A stretch of DNA of 7,010 nucleotides from contig JAKQGT010000098.1 in the NCBI GenBank assembly GCA_029556005.1, positions 1-7,010 on the forward strand. Direction: 5' to 3'. Position numbers and translations under genes: made by a program. A model generated the notes under the pieces. That model was given only the letters and a program-made list of their open reading frames with translations. It was not told where the DNA came from and made no database searches. Origin of the DNA: Chlamydiota bacterium (GTDB taxonomy: Bacteria > Chlamydiota > Chlamydiia > Chlamydiales > Simkaniaceae). Shown here piece after piece: positions 1-6,142 of the stretch (its first letter is position 1; the number at the start of each line of letters is the position of its first letter).

Positions 1-1685
1 AGGTGGAGAACGGCATGTTCCACCCCTCCCACGTACAGATCGACAGGCATCCAATATTTTTCGGCTTCTTCACTAAAGGCTTTTTGAGGGTTTTGGGGAT
101 CACAAAACCGAAGATAGTACCAGCACGATCCTGCCCACTGGGGCATGGTATTGGTTTCTCGCAGGGCTTTTTTTCCCGTTTTGGGATCAGTAATCTCTAC
201 CCACTCTCGCACATTATCCAAGGGGGTTTTACTCTCTCCTTTAGGCTTGTAATCTAAAAGTTCGGGAAGGGTAAGAGGAAGTTCATTTAAATCTAGGAGC
301 CGTTTGGTTCCATCTTCAAAATGGAGAATGGGAACAGGTTCTCCCCAATACCGCTGGCGAGAGAATAGCCAATCTCTTAGCTTAAAAGTGACGCACCGCT
401 CCCCCACCTTATTTGCCTCCAACCAATCGGCCACAGCATTTTTCGCAGCCTCCATTTCAAGCCCATTAATGTCGAGTTTATCACTCTTTCCATTGATGAT
501 TTTACCCCCTTGCGTCCAACACTGCTTCCCGGCTAAAACCTCAACGCGGATGTCTTCGACTGTCCTATCAGCAGGAACATCTACAGGCTCGGGGTCATAG
601 GGAGGAATGATCGGTAACCCATATTTCTTCACAAATTCAAAGTCTCGCTCATCTCCACCTGGAACTCCCATAACAGCCCCCGTTCCATACCCCATGAGCA
701 CATAGTCGGCAATCCAAACCGGAATGAGAGCATCATTCACTGGGTTTTTTGCATAGGCCCCCGTCCAAACCCCTGTTTTTTCTTTAGCAAGTTCTGTACG
801 TTCCAAATCACTCTTCAGAGCCGTCTCTTTCTGATAGGCTTCCACAGCCTCCTTTTGATCTTTTGTTGTGATTTCCTTAACCAAAGGATGCTCTGGAGAA
901 AGAACGAGAAAGGTGGCTCCAAAAAGGGTATCATGTCTCGTCGTAAAAACGGTGATCGGTTGATTAGTTTCATTTTCCATGAACGTTATTTTTGCCCCTT
1001 CACTTCTTCCAATCCAATTCCGTTGAAGGGTTTTGAGATAATCGGGCCAGTCAAGCAAATCGAGATCTTGAAGCAAGCGATCGGCATACTCTGTAATTTT
1101 TAAGACCCACTGACGCAAAGGGCGCCTTTCAACGGGATACCCTCCCTCTTTTGACTTTCCGTCTTCTACCTCTTCATTTGCAAGGACTGTCCCTAACTCG
1201 GGGCAATAGTTCACAAGAATTTCTGCTTCGTAAGCAAGCCCTTTTTCATAAAGAATCCCGAAGATCCACTGGGTCCATTTATAATAGCTGGGATCACTGG
1301 TTGCAAACTCTCGCTCCCAGTCATAACTAAAGCCTAGGGATTGAAGCTGACGTCTATAGGTATCGATATTTTTCTCTGTCGTGACTTTCGGATGGGTTCC
1401 CGTCCGAATGGCGTACTGCTCTGCCTGCAGTCCAAAACTATCCCACCCCATCGGATGTAAAACATTAAATCCCTTTTGGCGCTTATAGCGGGCTAAAATA
1501 TCGGTAGCTGTATATCCTGTGACATGTCCGACATGAAGCCCCGCTCCTGAAGGATAGGGAAACATATCGAGAATGTAGTACTTAGGTTTAGAGGGATCGA
1601 CTACAGCTTTAAAGAGCTGCTTTTCTTTCCAATGTTTCTGCCATTTTTTTTCGACTTCGAGATGATTGTACTTTTCTTTTGCCAT
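1..1685 (-). CDS. leuS: Leucyl-tRNA synthetase, N-terminal 561 residues (cut by left edge)
   Basis: Cytoplasmic class Ia synthetase that charges tRNA-Leu with leucine and hydrolyses mischarged products. Reading the minus strand from ATG at 1685 gives 561 uninterrupted codons, about two thirds of the usual 800-870 residues. Visible are the HIGH-type ATP signature ([12 protein letters not shown], residues 43-54), GWDSFGL (80-86), the start of the CP1 editing domain after NWIGRSEG (223-230), the threonine-rich editing motif TTRHDT (248-253), GTGAVMGVP (334-342) with Asp345 and Asp348, [14 protein letters not shown] (437-450) and GSCWYYLRF (519-527). KMSKS and the anticodon-binding domain lie beyond the edge. 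The zinc-finger region keeps one Cys (161) but lacks a second CxxC. Two local oddities are Gly344 where His is usual before the first editing Asp, and Gln87 where many homologues have Pro. There is no strong Shine-Dalgarno sequence, but the MAKEKYNH start fits the family. It is divergent from the next gene. Confidence 0.98.
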   Translation of the reverse strand, partial: MAKEKYNHLEVEKKWQKHWKEKQLFKAVVDPSKPKYYILDMFPYPSGAGLHVGHVTGYTATDILARYKRQKGFNVLHPMGWDSFGLQAEQYAIRTGTHPKVTTEKNIDTYRRQLQSLGFSYDWEREFATSDPSYYKWTQWIFGILYEKGLAYEAEILVNYCPELGTVLANEEVEDGKSKEGGYPVERRPLRQWVLKITEYADRLLQDLDLLDWPDYLKTLQRNWIGRSEGAKITFMENETNQPITVFTTRHDTLFGATFLVLSPEHPLVKEITTKDQKEAVEAYQKETALKSDLERTELAKEKTGVWTGAYAKNPVNDALIPVWIADYVLMGYGTGAVMGVPGGDERDFEFVKKYGLPIIPPYDPEPVDVPADRTVEDIRVEVLAGKQCWTQGGKIINGKSDKLDINGLEMEAAKNAVADWLEANKVGERCVTFKLRDWLFSRQRYWGEPVPILHFEDGTKRLLDLNELPLTLPELLDYKPKGESKTPLDNVREWVEITDPKTGKKALRETNTMPQWAGSCWYYLRFCDPQNPQKAFSEEAEKYWMPVDLYVGGVEHAVLH

Positions 1686-1715
1686 GGAACTTAACTTCAG
1701 TGTTTTTGACTTAGT

Positions 1716-1881
1716 GTAACCCAAGTTGCTACCTATTCTCACTCCTTCTTTGGAATAAAATCTCCAAAGAGAAGACCTTTTTCCTCACCAATAGCTCATG
1801 GGCTATTGGCTTGTAAAAATCCCTTCTCCTTGAACATTTTATTTGCCAAATTAGCAGTAACACTAAGTAGTAACTTGGGTT
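1716..1881. repeat. Roughly 165-bp segment with 15-nt inverted ends; MITE-like or structured
   Basis: AACCCAAGTTGCTAC at 1718-1732 is the inverted complement of 1867-1881 with 14 of 15 matches; the mismatch would be a G-U pair in plus-strand RNA. Inside are two further hairpins: TCTTTGGA/TCCAAAGA (1747-1754 with 1763-1770) and CCAATAGC/GCTATTGG (1788-1795 with 1802-1809, six-base loop). TTAGT occurs just outside the left end (1711-1715) and overlapping the right end (1881-1885), which might be a target duplication, though the arms do not end symmetrically against it. No T-run follows either hairpin, so they are not standard terminators. It may be a small non-autonomous transposon remnant or a regulatory RNA structure in the leuS upstream region. 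The inverted repeats are seen directly; the mobile origin is inference. Confidence 0.5.
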
Positions 1882-2016
1882 TAGTATAGCAACATGAAAA
1901 AAATAAAAAAAGAACCATCTCTTTTTGTTATCCGCAGTAAAGATGTTTTTTGAAGGTTTCTGGGGATTTTGAAAGGATAATAAAATAAAGAATTTAGAAA
2001 ATAATTTTACAAATAC

Positions 2017-2045
2017 TTGCAATAAATAAATAGCTTGCATATATT
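2017..2045 (+). promoter_or_regulatory. Candidate housekeeping promoter for the 481-aa gene
   Basis: TTGCAA at 2017-2022 and TATATT at 2040-2045 are separated by 17 bp, matching the sigma70/sigma66 -35 and -10 hexamers at four of six and five of six positions. Transcription would start near 2052, leaving a leader of about 45 nt. The setting is so AT-rich that a chance match is quite possible. Ribosome binding is weak: only GGGA at 2088-2091, four bases before the ATG at 2096. Confidence 0.45.
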
Positions 2046-2095
2046 ATTGCTTGAAGAAGAAGTAAAAATCTTATTTTAGTTAAACCTGGGAAAAT

Positions 2096-3541
2096 ATGGT
2101 CGAAACAAACATCTTTAGAAAGAATAAGATCAACCTAGAAGACTATGATTATCAAAAAGATATTCAAAATCGTGTCCTCCTCTCCCACTTCCCCCCTGAA
2201 TATCTAGAAATTCTTGAAGAAATTGTTTACAGCCCCCCTACCATTCCTTTAGATAAGCTCATCAAACAGTTAGGTAAATCCTTTGAAGAGCTTCAGACAA
2301 TCTTAGAAAAGCTAGCTACGACTGATCTCTTTAAGATTGAAGAAGATAAGATTGTAGTCAATAAAGAAATGCGTAAGTACTTCGAAACCCAGATCATGAA
2401 GTTTGAAGAGGACTTTACCCCTGGAATGGAGTTTTTACAAGCCCTCCTCAAAAAAGTCCCCATCCACGTCCTCCCCAACTGGTACCCCATCCCTCGCACA
2501 TCAAATAATATTTTTAACTCACTGATCGAAAAATATTTACAAACCCCTCAGACCTTCCAACGCTATTTAGCCGAGTTAAACTTAGGGGATGAGAAACTCA
2601 ATGGGATCGTTAACGACCTATTTACCTCTCCTGACTATAAGATCTATTCGGAAGATTTGCGAAAAAAATACCAGCTGACTGAGGAAGAGTTTGAAGAGCA
2701 TATGCTCTACCTCGAATTTAACTTTGTCTGCTGCCTTGTCTATGAAAGGCAAGGAGAGGAATGGGTTGAAGTGGTGACCCTTTTCCAAGAGTGGAAAGAT
2801 TACCTTAGTTTTATAAAAGAAACACAACCTAAAGAGATCTCCCAAAAAAGTCAGGTAAAAAGAACCCGTCCTAGTGACTTTGCCTTTGCAGAAGATATGT
2901 CTACGATCTTAGCCCTTTCCATTTCCAAACCTCTCTATGTTAAATTAAACGAGAATGAAACCTGGGTTTTTGAAAAACAATCTGCAAACCTCATCACAAA
3001 ACAACTCAAAGGCTTTGATTTAAAGTCAGAAGAAGGACAGGCCTTTTTTGTCGATTACACAGCAAAAATCATTCAAAAGCTCCTTTTCCTTAAGCTTGCT
3101 CATGTGGAAAAAGGACAACTGATGCCAGGGGATGATGCGGAAGAATGGCTCTCCTTACCTATTGAAAAACGGTCTCTCAACACTTATAAACTCACCCTCA
3201 CAAACTTCTCCTTTACCGATTTTCCCTCAGAAATTTGTAGTGAACGGAATATTCACGAAATCGAGAAAACCATCAGCCGAATTATTGAATCAGAATGGGT
3301 ATTCTTAGAGGACTTCCTTTCAGGAATCATTGCTCCCATCAGCGAGAATAGCAAAATGTTTCTCAAGAAAACTGGGCGCTTTTGGAAGTACACACCTCCC
3401 GACTACTCAGAAAATGAAATGGAGCTCTTTAAAAAAGTCATCTATGAATGGCTCTTTGAAGCTGGGATCATCGCGACAGGATCTTATGAAGGGAAAGAAT
3501 GTATAAAAATCACCCCTCTAGGCCAATCCATGTTTGGCTAA
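2096..3541 (+). CDS. Uncharacterised 481-aa protein, probably multi-winged-helix
   Basis: I do not recognise this gene with certainty. It encodes a soluble, acidic, Lys/Glu-rich protein with no signal peptide or membrane segment. Three stretches look like winged-helix units. Residues 35-97 have helices followed by a beta-like TDLFKIEEDKIVVNK wing. Residues 164-240 repeat the plan (helix, YQLTEEEFEEHMLYLEF, then a strand pair). The C-terminal part (about 340-481) has GDDAEEWLSLPIEKR, then ESEWVFLEDFL, then YEWLFEAGIIATG and a terminal ITPLGQSMFG. The order of a W-L-x-L-P motif, a 'W-x-x-L-x-D-F-L' helix and a closing 'hydrophobic-T-P-L-G' resembles XPB/Ssl2-type helicase-associated domains from memory, but no helicase motifs (Walker A, DEAD/DEAH) are present, so it is not a helicase. 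A basic linker (KSQVKRTRPSD, 251-261) splits the halves. A DNA-binding or scaffolding role is inferred only. It is the first gene of the rightward group, 66 bp before terC. Confidence 0.9.
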   Translation: MVETNIFRKNKINLEDYDYQKDIQNRVLLSHFPPEYLEILEEIVYSPPTIPLDKLIKQLGKSFEELQTILEKLATTDLFKIEEDKIVVNKEMRKYFETQIMKFEEDFTPGMEFLQALLKKVPIHVLPNWYPIPRTSNNIFNSLIEKYLQTPQTFQRYLAELNLGDEKLNGIVNDLFTSPDYKIYSEDLRKKYQLTEEEFEEHMLYLEFNFVCCLVYERQGEEWVEVVTLFQEWKDYLSFIKETQPKEISQKSQVKRTRPSDFAFAEDMSTILALSISKPLYVKLNENETWVFEKQSANLITKQLKGFDLKSEEGQAFFVDYTAKIIQKLLFLKLAHVEKGQLMPGDDAEEWLSLPIEKRSLNTYKLTLTNFSFTDFPSEICSERNIHEIEKTISRIIESEWVFLEDFLSGIIAPISENSKMFLKKTGRFWKYTPPDYSENEMELFKKVIYEWLFEAGIIATGSYEGKECIKITPLGQSMFG

Positions 3542-3556
3542 AACTCTTTTCTCCTG

Positions 3557-3597
3557 TATAGGTAGATTTGTTTAAAATTGAAACAAATCTAGCTATA
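3557..3597. promoter_or_regulatory. 41-nt imperfect palindrome between the 481-aa gene and terC
   Basis: Arms of 17 nt (3557-3573 and 3581-3597) pair at 16 positions around a 7-nt loop, AAAATTG; the only mismatch is G3562 against G3592. The inner 11 pairs are perfect, with half-site TAGATTTGTTT. It begins 16 bp after the upstream stop codon and ends 10 bp before the terC ATG. No T-run follows on either strand, so it is not a typical intrinsic terminator. It could be an operator for a dimeric repressor, an mRNA-stabilising hairpin, or a factor-dependent terminator. Its position would let it act on terC translation, as the stem ends where the weak ribosome-binding region (GAAAAG, 3598-3603) begins. 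Confidence 0.75.
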
Positions 3598-3607
3598 GAA
3601 AAGAATT

Positions 3608-4285
3608 ATGATGAATCAAACTTTTGCGCTTGTCGATATCCCCCGCCTGATCACCTTGATTTTCTTAGAAGGTGTATTATCTCTCGATAATGCTCTAGCC
3701 ATAGCCCTAATTGTACGAGGACTTCCTCAAGAAAAGCGCCAAAAAGCCCTCTTTATTGGAGTCATTTCCTCCATCTTCTTAAGAGCTCTAGGAGTCCTAA
3801 GCGCCGCCTATTTAATCCAACTCTTTTGGGTGCAGCTTATCGGGGGGCTCTATCTCGTTTACCTTGCAATCTCCCATCTCTATCCCCGTCGGACAGGAAA
3901 AATGAAAACACCCAAACACAGAAGCTTTTGGACAACTGTTATCTTGATCGAGTTCACTGACTTCATGTTTGCGATCGATTCGATTTTAGCGGGTCTTGCT
4001 CTGATTGGAATCGCTTTTCACCCTCCAAGCCTTCCCCCTAAGCTTTGGATCGTCTACGTGGGAGGGATTTCGGGACTCCTCCTCATGCGCTTTGCCGCCA
4101 AACTCTTTACCGATTTTATTGAGCGCTTTCCCAGACTGGAACAGGGGGCTCATCTCATTGTGGGATGGATCGGACTCAAGCTGATTTTAGAAGTCGCCCT
4201 TCAAAAGCTTCCTGTATGGGGGGAATGGATCTTCTGGATCGGTATTGTTGCTTTTTTCGCCTTAGGGTTTCTTAGGAAGCGATAG
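3608..4285 (+). CDS. TerC/YkoY-family integral membrane protein, probable Mn2+ exporter
   Basis: This 225-aa, strongly hydrophobic protein should span the inner membrane about seven times. The family signature is clear: FLEGVLSLDNALAIAL (19-34), followed by RGLPQEKRQKAL, then IEFTDFMFAIDSILAGLAL (114-132), LWIVYVGGISGLLLMRF (146-162) and RFPRLEQGAHLIVGWIGLKLILE (173-195). Intramembrane acidic and polar residues typical of TerC proteins are Glu21, Asp27, Asn28, Glu115, Asp118 and Asp124. From memory it is closest to the Bacillus YkoY (MeeY) branch, where members export manganese and help metalate secreted or membrane enzymes; older naming links TerC to tellurite resistance, which is not implied here. 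Two ATG codons stand in tandem (3608, 3611); either could start translation, with only a weak GAAAAG upstream. Family assignment is firm; the metal is inferred. The yybP-ykoY riboswitch common before such genes is not seen in the 66-bp gap; a palindrome stands there instead. Confidence 0.93.
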   Translation: MMNQTFALVDIPRLITLIFLEGVLSLDNALAIALIVRGLPQEKRQKALFIGVISSIFLRALGVLSAAYLIQLFWVQLIGGLYLVYLAISHLYPRRTGKMKTPKHRSFWTTVILIEFTDFMFAIDSILAGLALIGIAFHPPSLPPKLWIVYVGGISGLLLMRFAAKLFTDFIERFPRLEQGAHLIVGWIGLKLILEVALQKLPVWGEWIFWIGIVAFFALGFLRKR

Positions 4286-4370
4286 GGGTCAATCCCCTCT
4301 TCCCTGACTTTTACAGATGAGAAAAATAGCGCATTCAGGCAATCTAAGAACGGTACCATTTGGAATGCTT

Positions 4371-4826
4371 ATGACTAAAAGTGAATCAGAGCTCGTATCC
4401 AATAGACGCGCCCGTCATGACTACGAAATTTTAGAAACCTATGAAGCGGGAATTGTCTTACTGGGAACAGAAATCAAATCCCTCCGGAACCATGGAGGGG
4501 CGCTTCAAGATGCCTTTGTTCTGATTGAAAAGGGAGAGGCCTTTCTCAAAAATGCTTCGATTGCTCCTTATTCCTATGGAAGTATCTATAACCACGAGGA
4601 AAGACGCGATCGGAAACTCCTCTTGCATAAAAAAGAAATCGAAAAACTGAAAAAAGTCGTCGAGCAAAAAGGCTTAACCATCATTCCCCTCGCTATGTAC
4701 CTAAAAAAAGGGTTTGTGAAGGTAAAGATCGCGGTCGGACGGGGAAAGAAACTACATGATAAACGCTCTTCTATTAAAGCCCGCGACCAAAAAAGAGAAA
4801 TCGATCGCATGTTAAGAGGCAGTTAA
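4371..4826 (+). CDS. smpB: SsrA (tmRNA)-binding protein SmpB
   Basis: SmpB binds tmRNA and delivers it to stalled ribosomes for trans-translation, so that incomplete proteins are tagged for degradation. With the start at 4371 the protein is 151 aa, the usual family size. Signature stretches are [21 protein letters not shown] (8-28), [12 protein letters not shown] (32-43), SIAPYSYG (63-70) followed by [13 protein letters not shown] (74-86), [19 protein letters not shown] (100-118) and the basic tail [10 protein letters not shown] (123-132) with a helical end. The open frame begins at an earlier ATG (4317), but those 18 extra residues ([10 protein letters not shown]...) have no family counterpart; GGA at 4362-4364 lies six bases before the ATG at 4371, and another in-frame ATG is at 4365. 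The last codons (Gly-Ser-stop) lie inside the inverted-repeat element that follows; without it the predicted ending is Leu-Lys-Gly-stop. It lies 85 bp after terC and upstream of dnaN, an association also known in Chlamydia. Confidence 0.96.
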   Translation: MTKSESELVSNRRARHDYEILETYEAGIVLLGTEIKSLRNHGGALQDAFVLIEKGEAFLKNASIAPYSYGSIYNHEERRDRKLLLHKKEIEKLKKVVEQKGLTIIPLAMYLKKGFVKVKIAVGRGKKLHDKRSSIKARDQKREIDRMLRGS

Positions 4827-4952
4827 CGGAAATTTTAATTTGCTTTTCAGTTTCTTTTTGGTTTGAGCTAATGATTCAAGCTCAGCAACTTTATTCAAGT
4901 TGCCATCGCTTTCCATCATTACCCCCACTCCAAAAATCGAACTGCTCCTCAT
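4812..4952 (-). CDS. Possible 46-aa ORF inside the smpB-dnaN element
   Basis: On the minus strand an ATG at 4952 opens a 46-codon frame ending at TAA (4814-4812), antisense to the last codons of smpB. The frame is open further upstream, back to a stop near 5014-5012, giving about 66 codons free of stops, but I see no ATG, GTG or TTG start in that extension. The composition looks like a real protein: [20 protein letters not shown] then a Lys-rich helix-like tail ([11 protein letters not shown]) ending PLTAS. A GGA lies nine bases before the ATG. I recognise no family. It fills nearly the whole inverted-repeat element, and both arms are translated in this frame (VNGNL at one end, KFPLTA at the other). 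It could be a fragment of the parent gene of the element, a small live gene, or chance. Confidence 0.27.
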   Translation of the reverse strand: MRSSSIFGVGVMMESDGNLNKVAELESLAQTKKKLKSKLKFPLTAS

Positions 4953-4976
4953 ATCTAAATTTCCGTTAACCGCCTC
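4816..4976. mobile_element. 161-bp MITE-like element between smpB and dnaN
   Basis: The ends are inverted repeats of 20 nt with 19 matches: GAGGC, one variable base, then GTTAACGGAAATTT on the left (4816-4835), and its complement at 4957-4976. TAA flanks both sides (4813-4815 and 4977-4979), consistent with a 3-bp target duplication. Joining the flanks with a single TAA gives smpB codons ATG-TTA-AAA-GGT-TGA, a clean gene ending close to the present Met-Leu-Arg-Gly-Ser-stop. The interior holds two hairpins, TGAGCT/AGCTCA (4864-4869 with 4879-4884) and GCAACTT/AAGTTGC (4885-4891 with 4897-4903). No transposase is present, so it would be non-autonomous. The right end falls 7 bp before the dnaN -35 box. 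The repeats and TAA copies are seen directly; mobility is inferred. As an alternative, the arms could form a long-range RNA stem ending smpB transcripts. Confidence 0.6.
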
Positions 4977-4983
4977 TAAAAGG

Positions 4984-5011
4984 TTGACACGCAGACCGCT
5001 ATTTTTTTAAT
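4984..5011 (+). promoter_or_regulatory. dnaN(-recF) promoter
   Basis: A perfect -35 hexamer TTGACA (4984-4989) is followed after 16 bp by TTTAAT (5006-5011), five of six to the -10 consensus; TAATCT at 5008-5013 with an 18-bp spacer is an alternative. Transcription would begin near 5018, giving a leader of about 25 nt. It is the best promoter-like sequence in the window and is placed exactly before dnaN. It sits just outside the right end of the MITE-like element, so sequences upstream of the -35 are element-derived if the insertion model is right. Confidence 0.7.
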
Positions 5012-5032
5012 CTTTAGAAAAAAATAATCACA

Positions 5033-5037
5033 AGAGG
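5033..5037 (+). promoter_or_regulatory. Ribosome binding site of dnaN
   Basis: AGAGG (followed by T) lies four bases before the ATG at 5042. It is the clearest Shine-Dalgarno sequence in the window and fixes the dnaN start; the other genes have weak or no such sites. Confidence 0.75.
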
Positions 5038-5041
5038 TCCT

Positions 5042-6142
5042 ATGAAGACTATTATTTCTCGTCCTGAACTCGCCACCCTCATTGGAAAAATTCAAAGCGT
5101 CGTTTCCAGCAAGCCCGCCATTCCGATCCTCGCGAACGTCTTAATTGAGGCTTATAACGGACAGCTTACCGTCAGCGCAACCGACTTAACCGTCAGCATG
5201 CGCGCACAGATGGAAGCCCATATTATCGAAGAGGGGGCCATCACCCTACCTGCACGCCGTTTTTTCCAGTTAGTGCGCGAACTGACAGTTCCTGAAATTG
5301 AGCTGAGCGCTTCAGGCGATGAAATTGCCTATATTCAAGCGGGAAGCTCCCAGTTTCGGTTGCATGGGATTAACAAAAGCGAATTCCCTGCCCTCCCTGA
5401 TCTGACCCATGCCCACCACTTTTCGATGCCTGCTGAAGCCTTTAAAGAGATGCTTTCTAAATCTGTTTTCGCAGCCGCTCGCGAAGATAGTCGTCATGTC
5501 CTCAATGGAGTCTTGATGAAGGTCGAAAACAGCAATGCTACGTTTATCGGAACAGATGGAAAACGCTTAGCAAAAGTCAATACTGCTGTTGATCTTGGAA
5601 GCGAGCATAAACACAACTACTTAATCCCCCTCAAAGCTGTCGAAGAAATCCTTAAGACACTGGATACAGATGCCCCCCTTAAAATCAGTCTCACTCCCGA
5701 TAAAGTAGGAATCGAAAGCGATTCTACCCTATTGGTCACTAAGCTCTTATCAGGCGAATATCCCGATGTCGAACGGGTCATCCCCAAAGAAAGCGAATTC
5801 ACCCTCACCCTCCATCGGGAAGAGCTCATGGCCCTTTTAAAGCAAGTGGCCCTATTCACGACCGATAAAAGTCACTCTGTTCACTTTATTTTAAGTCCAG
5901 GTGAATTAACCCTGACTGCTAACTCTAGCGAAATTGGGGAAGGAAAAGTCTCGATGCCTGTCGATTACTCGGGAGAGCCCTTCGAAATCGCTTTTAACCC
6001 TTTCTTCTTTCATGACATTTTACGTCACTGCTCCGATGAAACGGTCTCCTTTGCGATCACCAAACCACACAACCCTGGACTCATTACCGACTCCTCAACA
6101 GCCAACTTTGTGATCATGCCGATGCGTCTGGCTCCAGCGTAG
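5042..6142 (+). CDS. dnaN: DNA polymerase III beta subunit (sliding clamp)
   Basis: This subunit forms the homodimeric ring that encircles DNA and tethers the replicative polymerase, and serves as a docking platform for ligase, mismatch-repair and translesion enzymes. The 366 aa match the family length (E. coli 366). Three clamp domains are expected at about 1-125, 126-248 and 249-366. Visible motifs are KPAIPILANV (24-33) in domain I, SEFPALP (113-119), the SRHVLNGV stretch (150-157), GTDGKRLA (170-177) and GEYPDVERVIP (238-248) that shape the peptide-binding cleft, and the C-terminal VIMPMRL (357-363), the family's hallmark end, followed by a short APA extension. Nothing is missing. It has its own promoter and good ribosome site, and its stop codon sits in a hairpin 42 bp before recF, so the two probably share a transcript. 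dnaA is not adjacent within the window, unlike the dnaA-dnaN-recF order of many bacteria. Confidence 0.98.
   Translation: MKTIISRPELATLIGKIQSVVSSKPAIPILANVLIEAYNGQLTVSATDLTVSMRAQMEAHIIEEGAITLPARRFFQLVRELTVPEIELSASGDEIAYIQAGSSQFRLHGINKSEFPALPDLTHAHHFSMPAEAFKEMLSKSVFAAAREDSRHVLNGVLMKVENSNATFIGTDGKRLAKVNTAVDLGSEHKHNYLIPLKAVEEILKTLDTDAPLKISLTPDKVGIESDSTLLVTKLLSGEYPDVERVIPKESEFTLTLHREELMALLKQVALFTTDKSHSVHFILSPGELTLTANSSEIGEGKVSMPVDYSGEPFEIAFNPFFFHDILRHCSDETVSFAITKPHNPGLITDSSTANFVIMPMRLAPA

Larger units (their letters stand above)
1686..2095. other. 410-bp AT-rich divergent intergenic region
   Basis: This gap separates the starts of leuS (leftward) and the 481-aa gene (rightward), so it should hold both promoters. 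The left half is an inverted-repeat-bounded segment described separately. The right half (about 1890-2095) is very A+T-rich and holds a promoter candidate for the rightward gene. A 103-codon minus-strand frame (2040-1729) crosses the gap; it is rich in Phe, Leu and Lys as expected of AT-rich noncoding DNA, resembles nothing I know, and covers the inverted repeats. I do not call it a gene. I found no convincing leuS promoter by eye. Confidence 0.75.

Noticed and set aside
3..600. Plus-strand frames across the left part of the window
   Set aside because: They are antisense shadows of leuS, whose minus-strand frame is continuous and matches the family throughout.
1928..1936. DnaA-box-like TTATCCGCA in AT-rich DNA, which with dnaN nearby might suggest an origin
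   Set aside because: A single box with one mismatch, no cluster of further boxes, about 3 kb from dnaN and no dnaA gene; not enough for an origin.
1894..1953. 19-codon plus-strand frame (MKKIKKEPSL...) that could be a leader peptide
   Set aside because: No ribosome-binding site, no codon bias of attenuation type, and it lies upstream of the promoter candidate.
1729..2040. 103-codon minus-strand frame in the divergent gap
   Set aside because: Composition rich in Phe, Leu, Ile and Lys as expected of AT-rich noncoding DNA, no recognisable motif, overlaps the inverted-repeat segment, and would displace the leuS upstream region.
3542..3607. yybP-ykoY manganese riboswitch before the TerC-family gene
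   Set aside because: The gap is only 66 bp and lacks the conserved loop sequences of that riboswitch; it is filled by a simple palindrome.
4284..4298. Small hairpin AGGGG/CCCCT over the terC stop codon as a terminator
   Set aside because: Only five base pairs and no adjacent T-run; could be chance.
4871..4969. 32-codon plus-strand frame inside the MITE-like element
   Set aside because: No convincing ribosome-binding site and a Ser/Pro/Cys-rich composition typical of an antisense shadow; the minus-strand frame is the more protein-like one.
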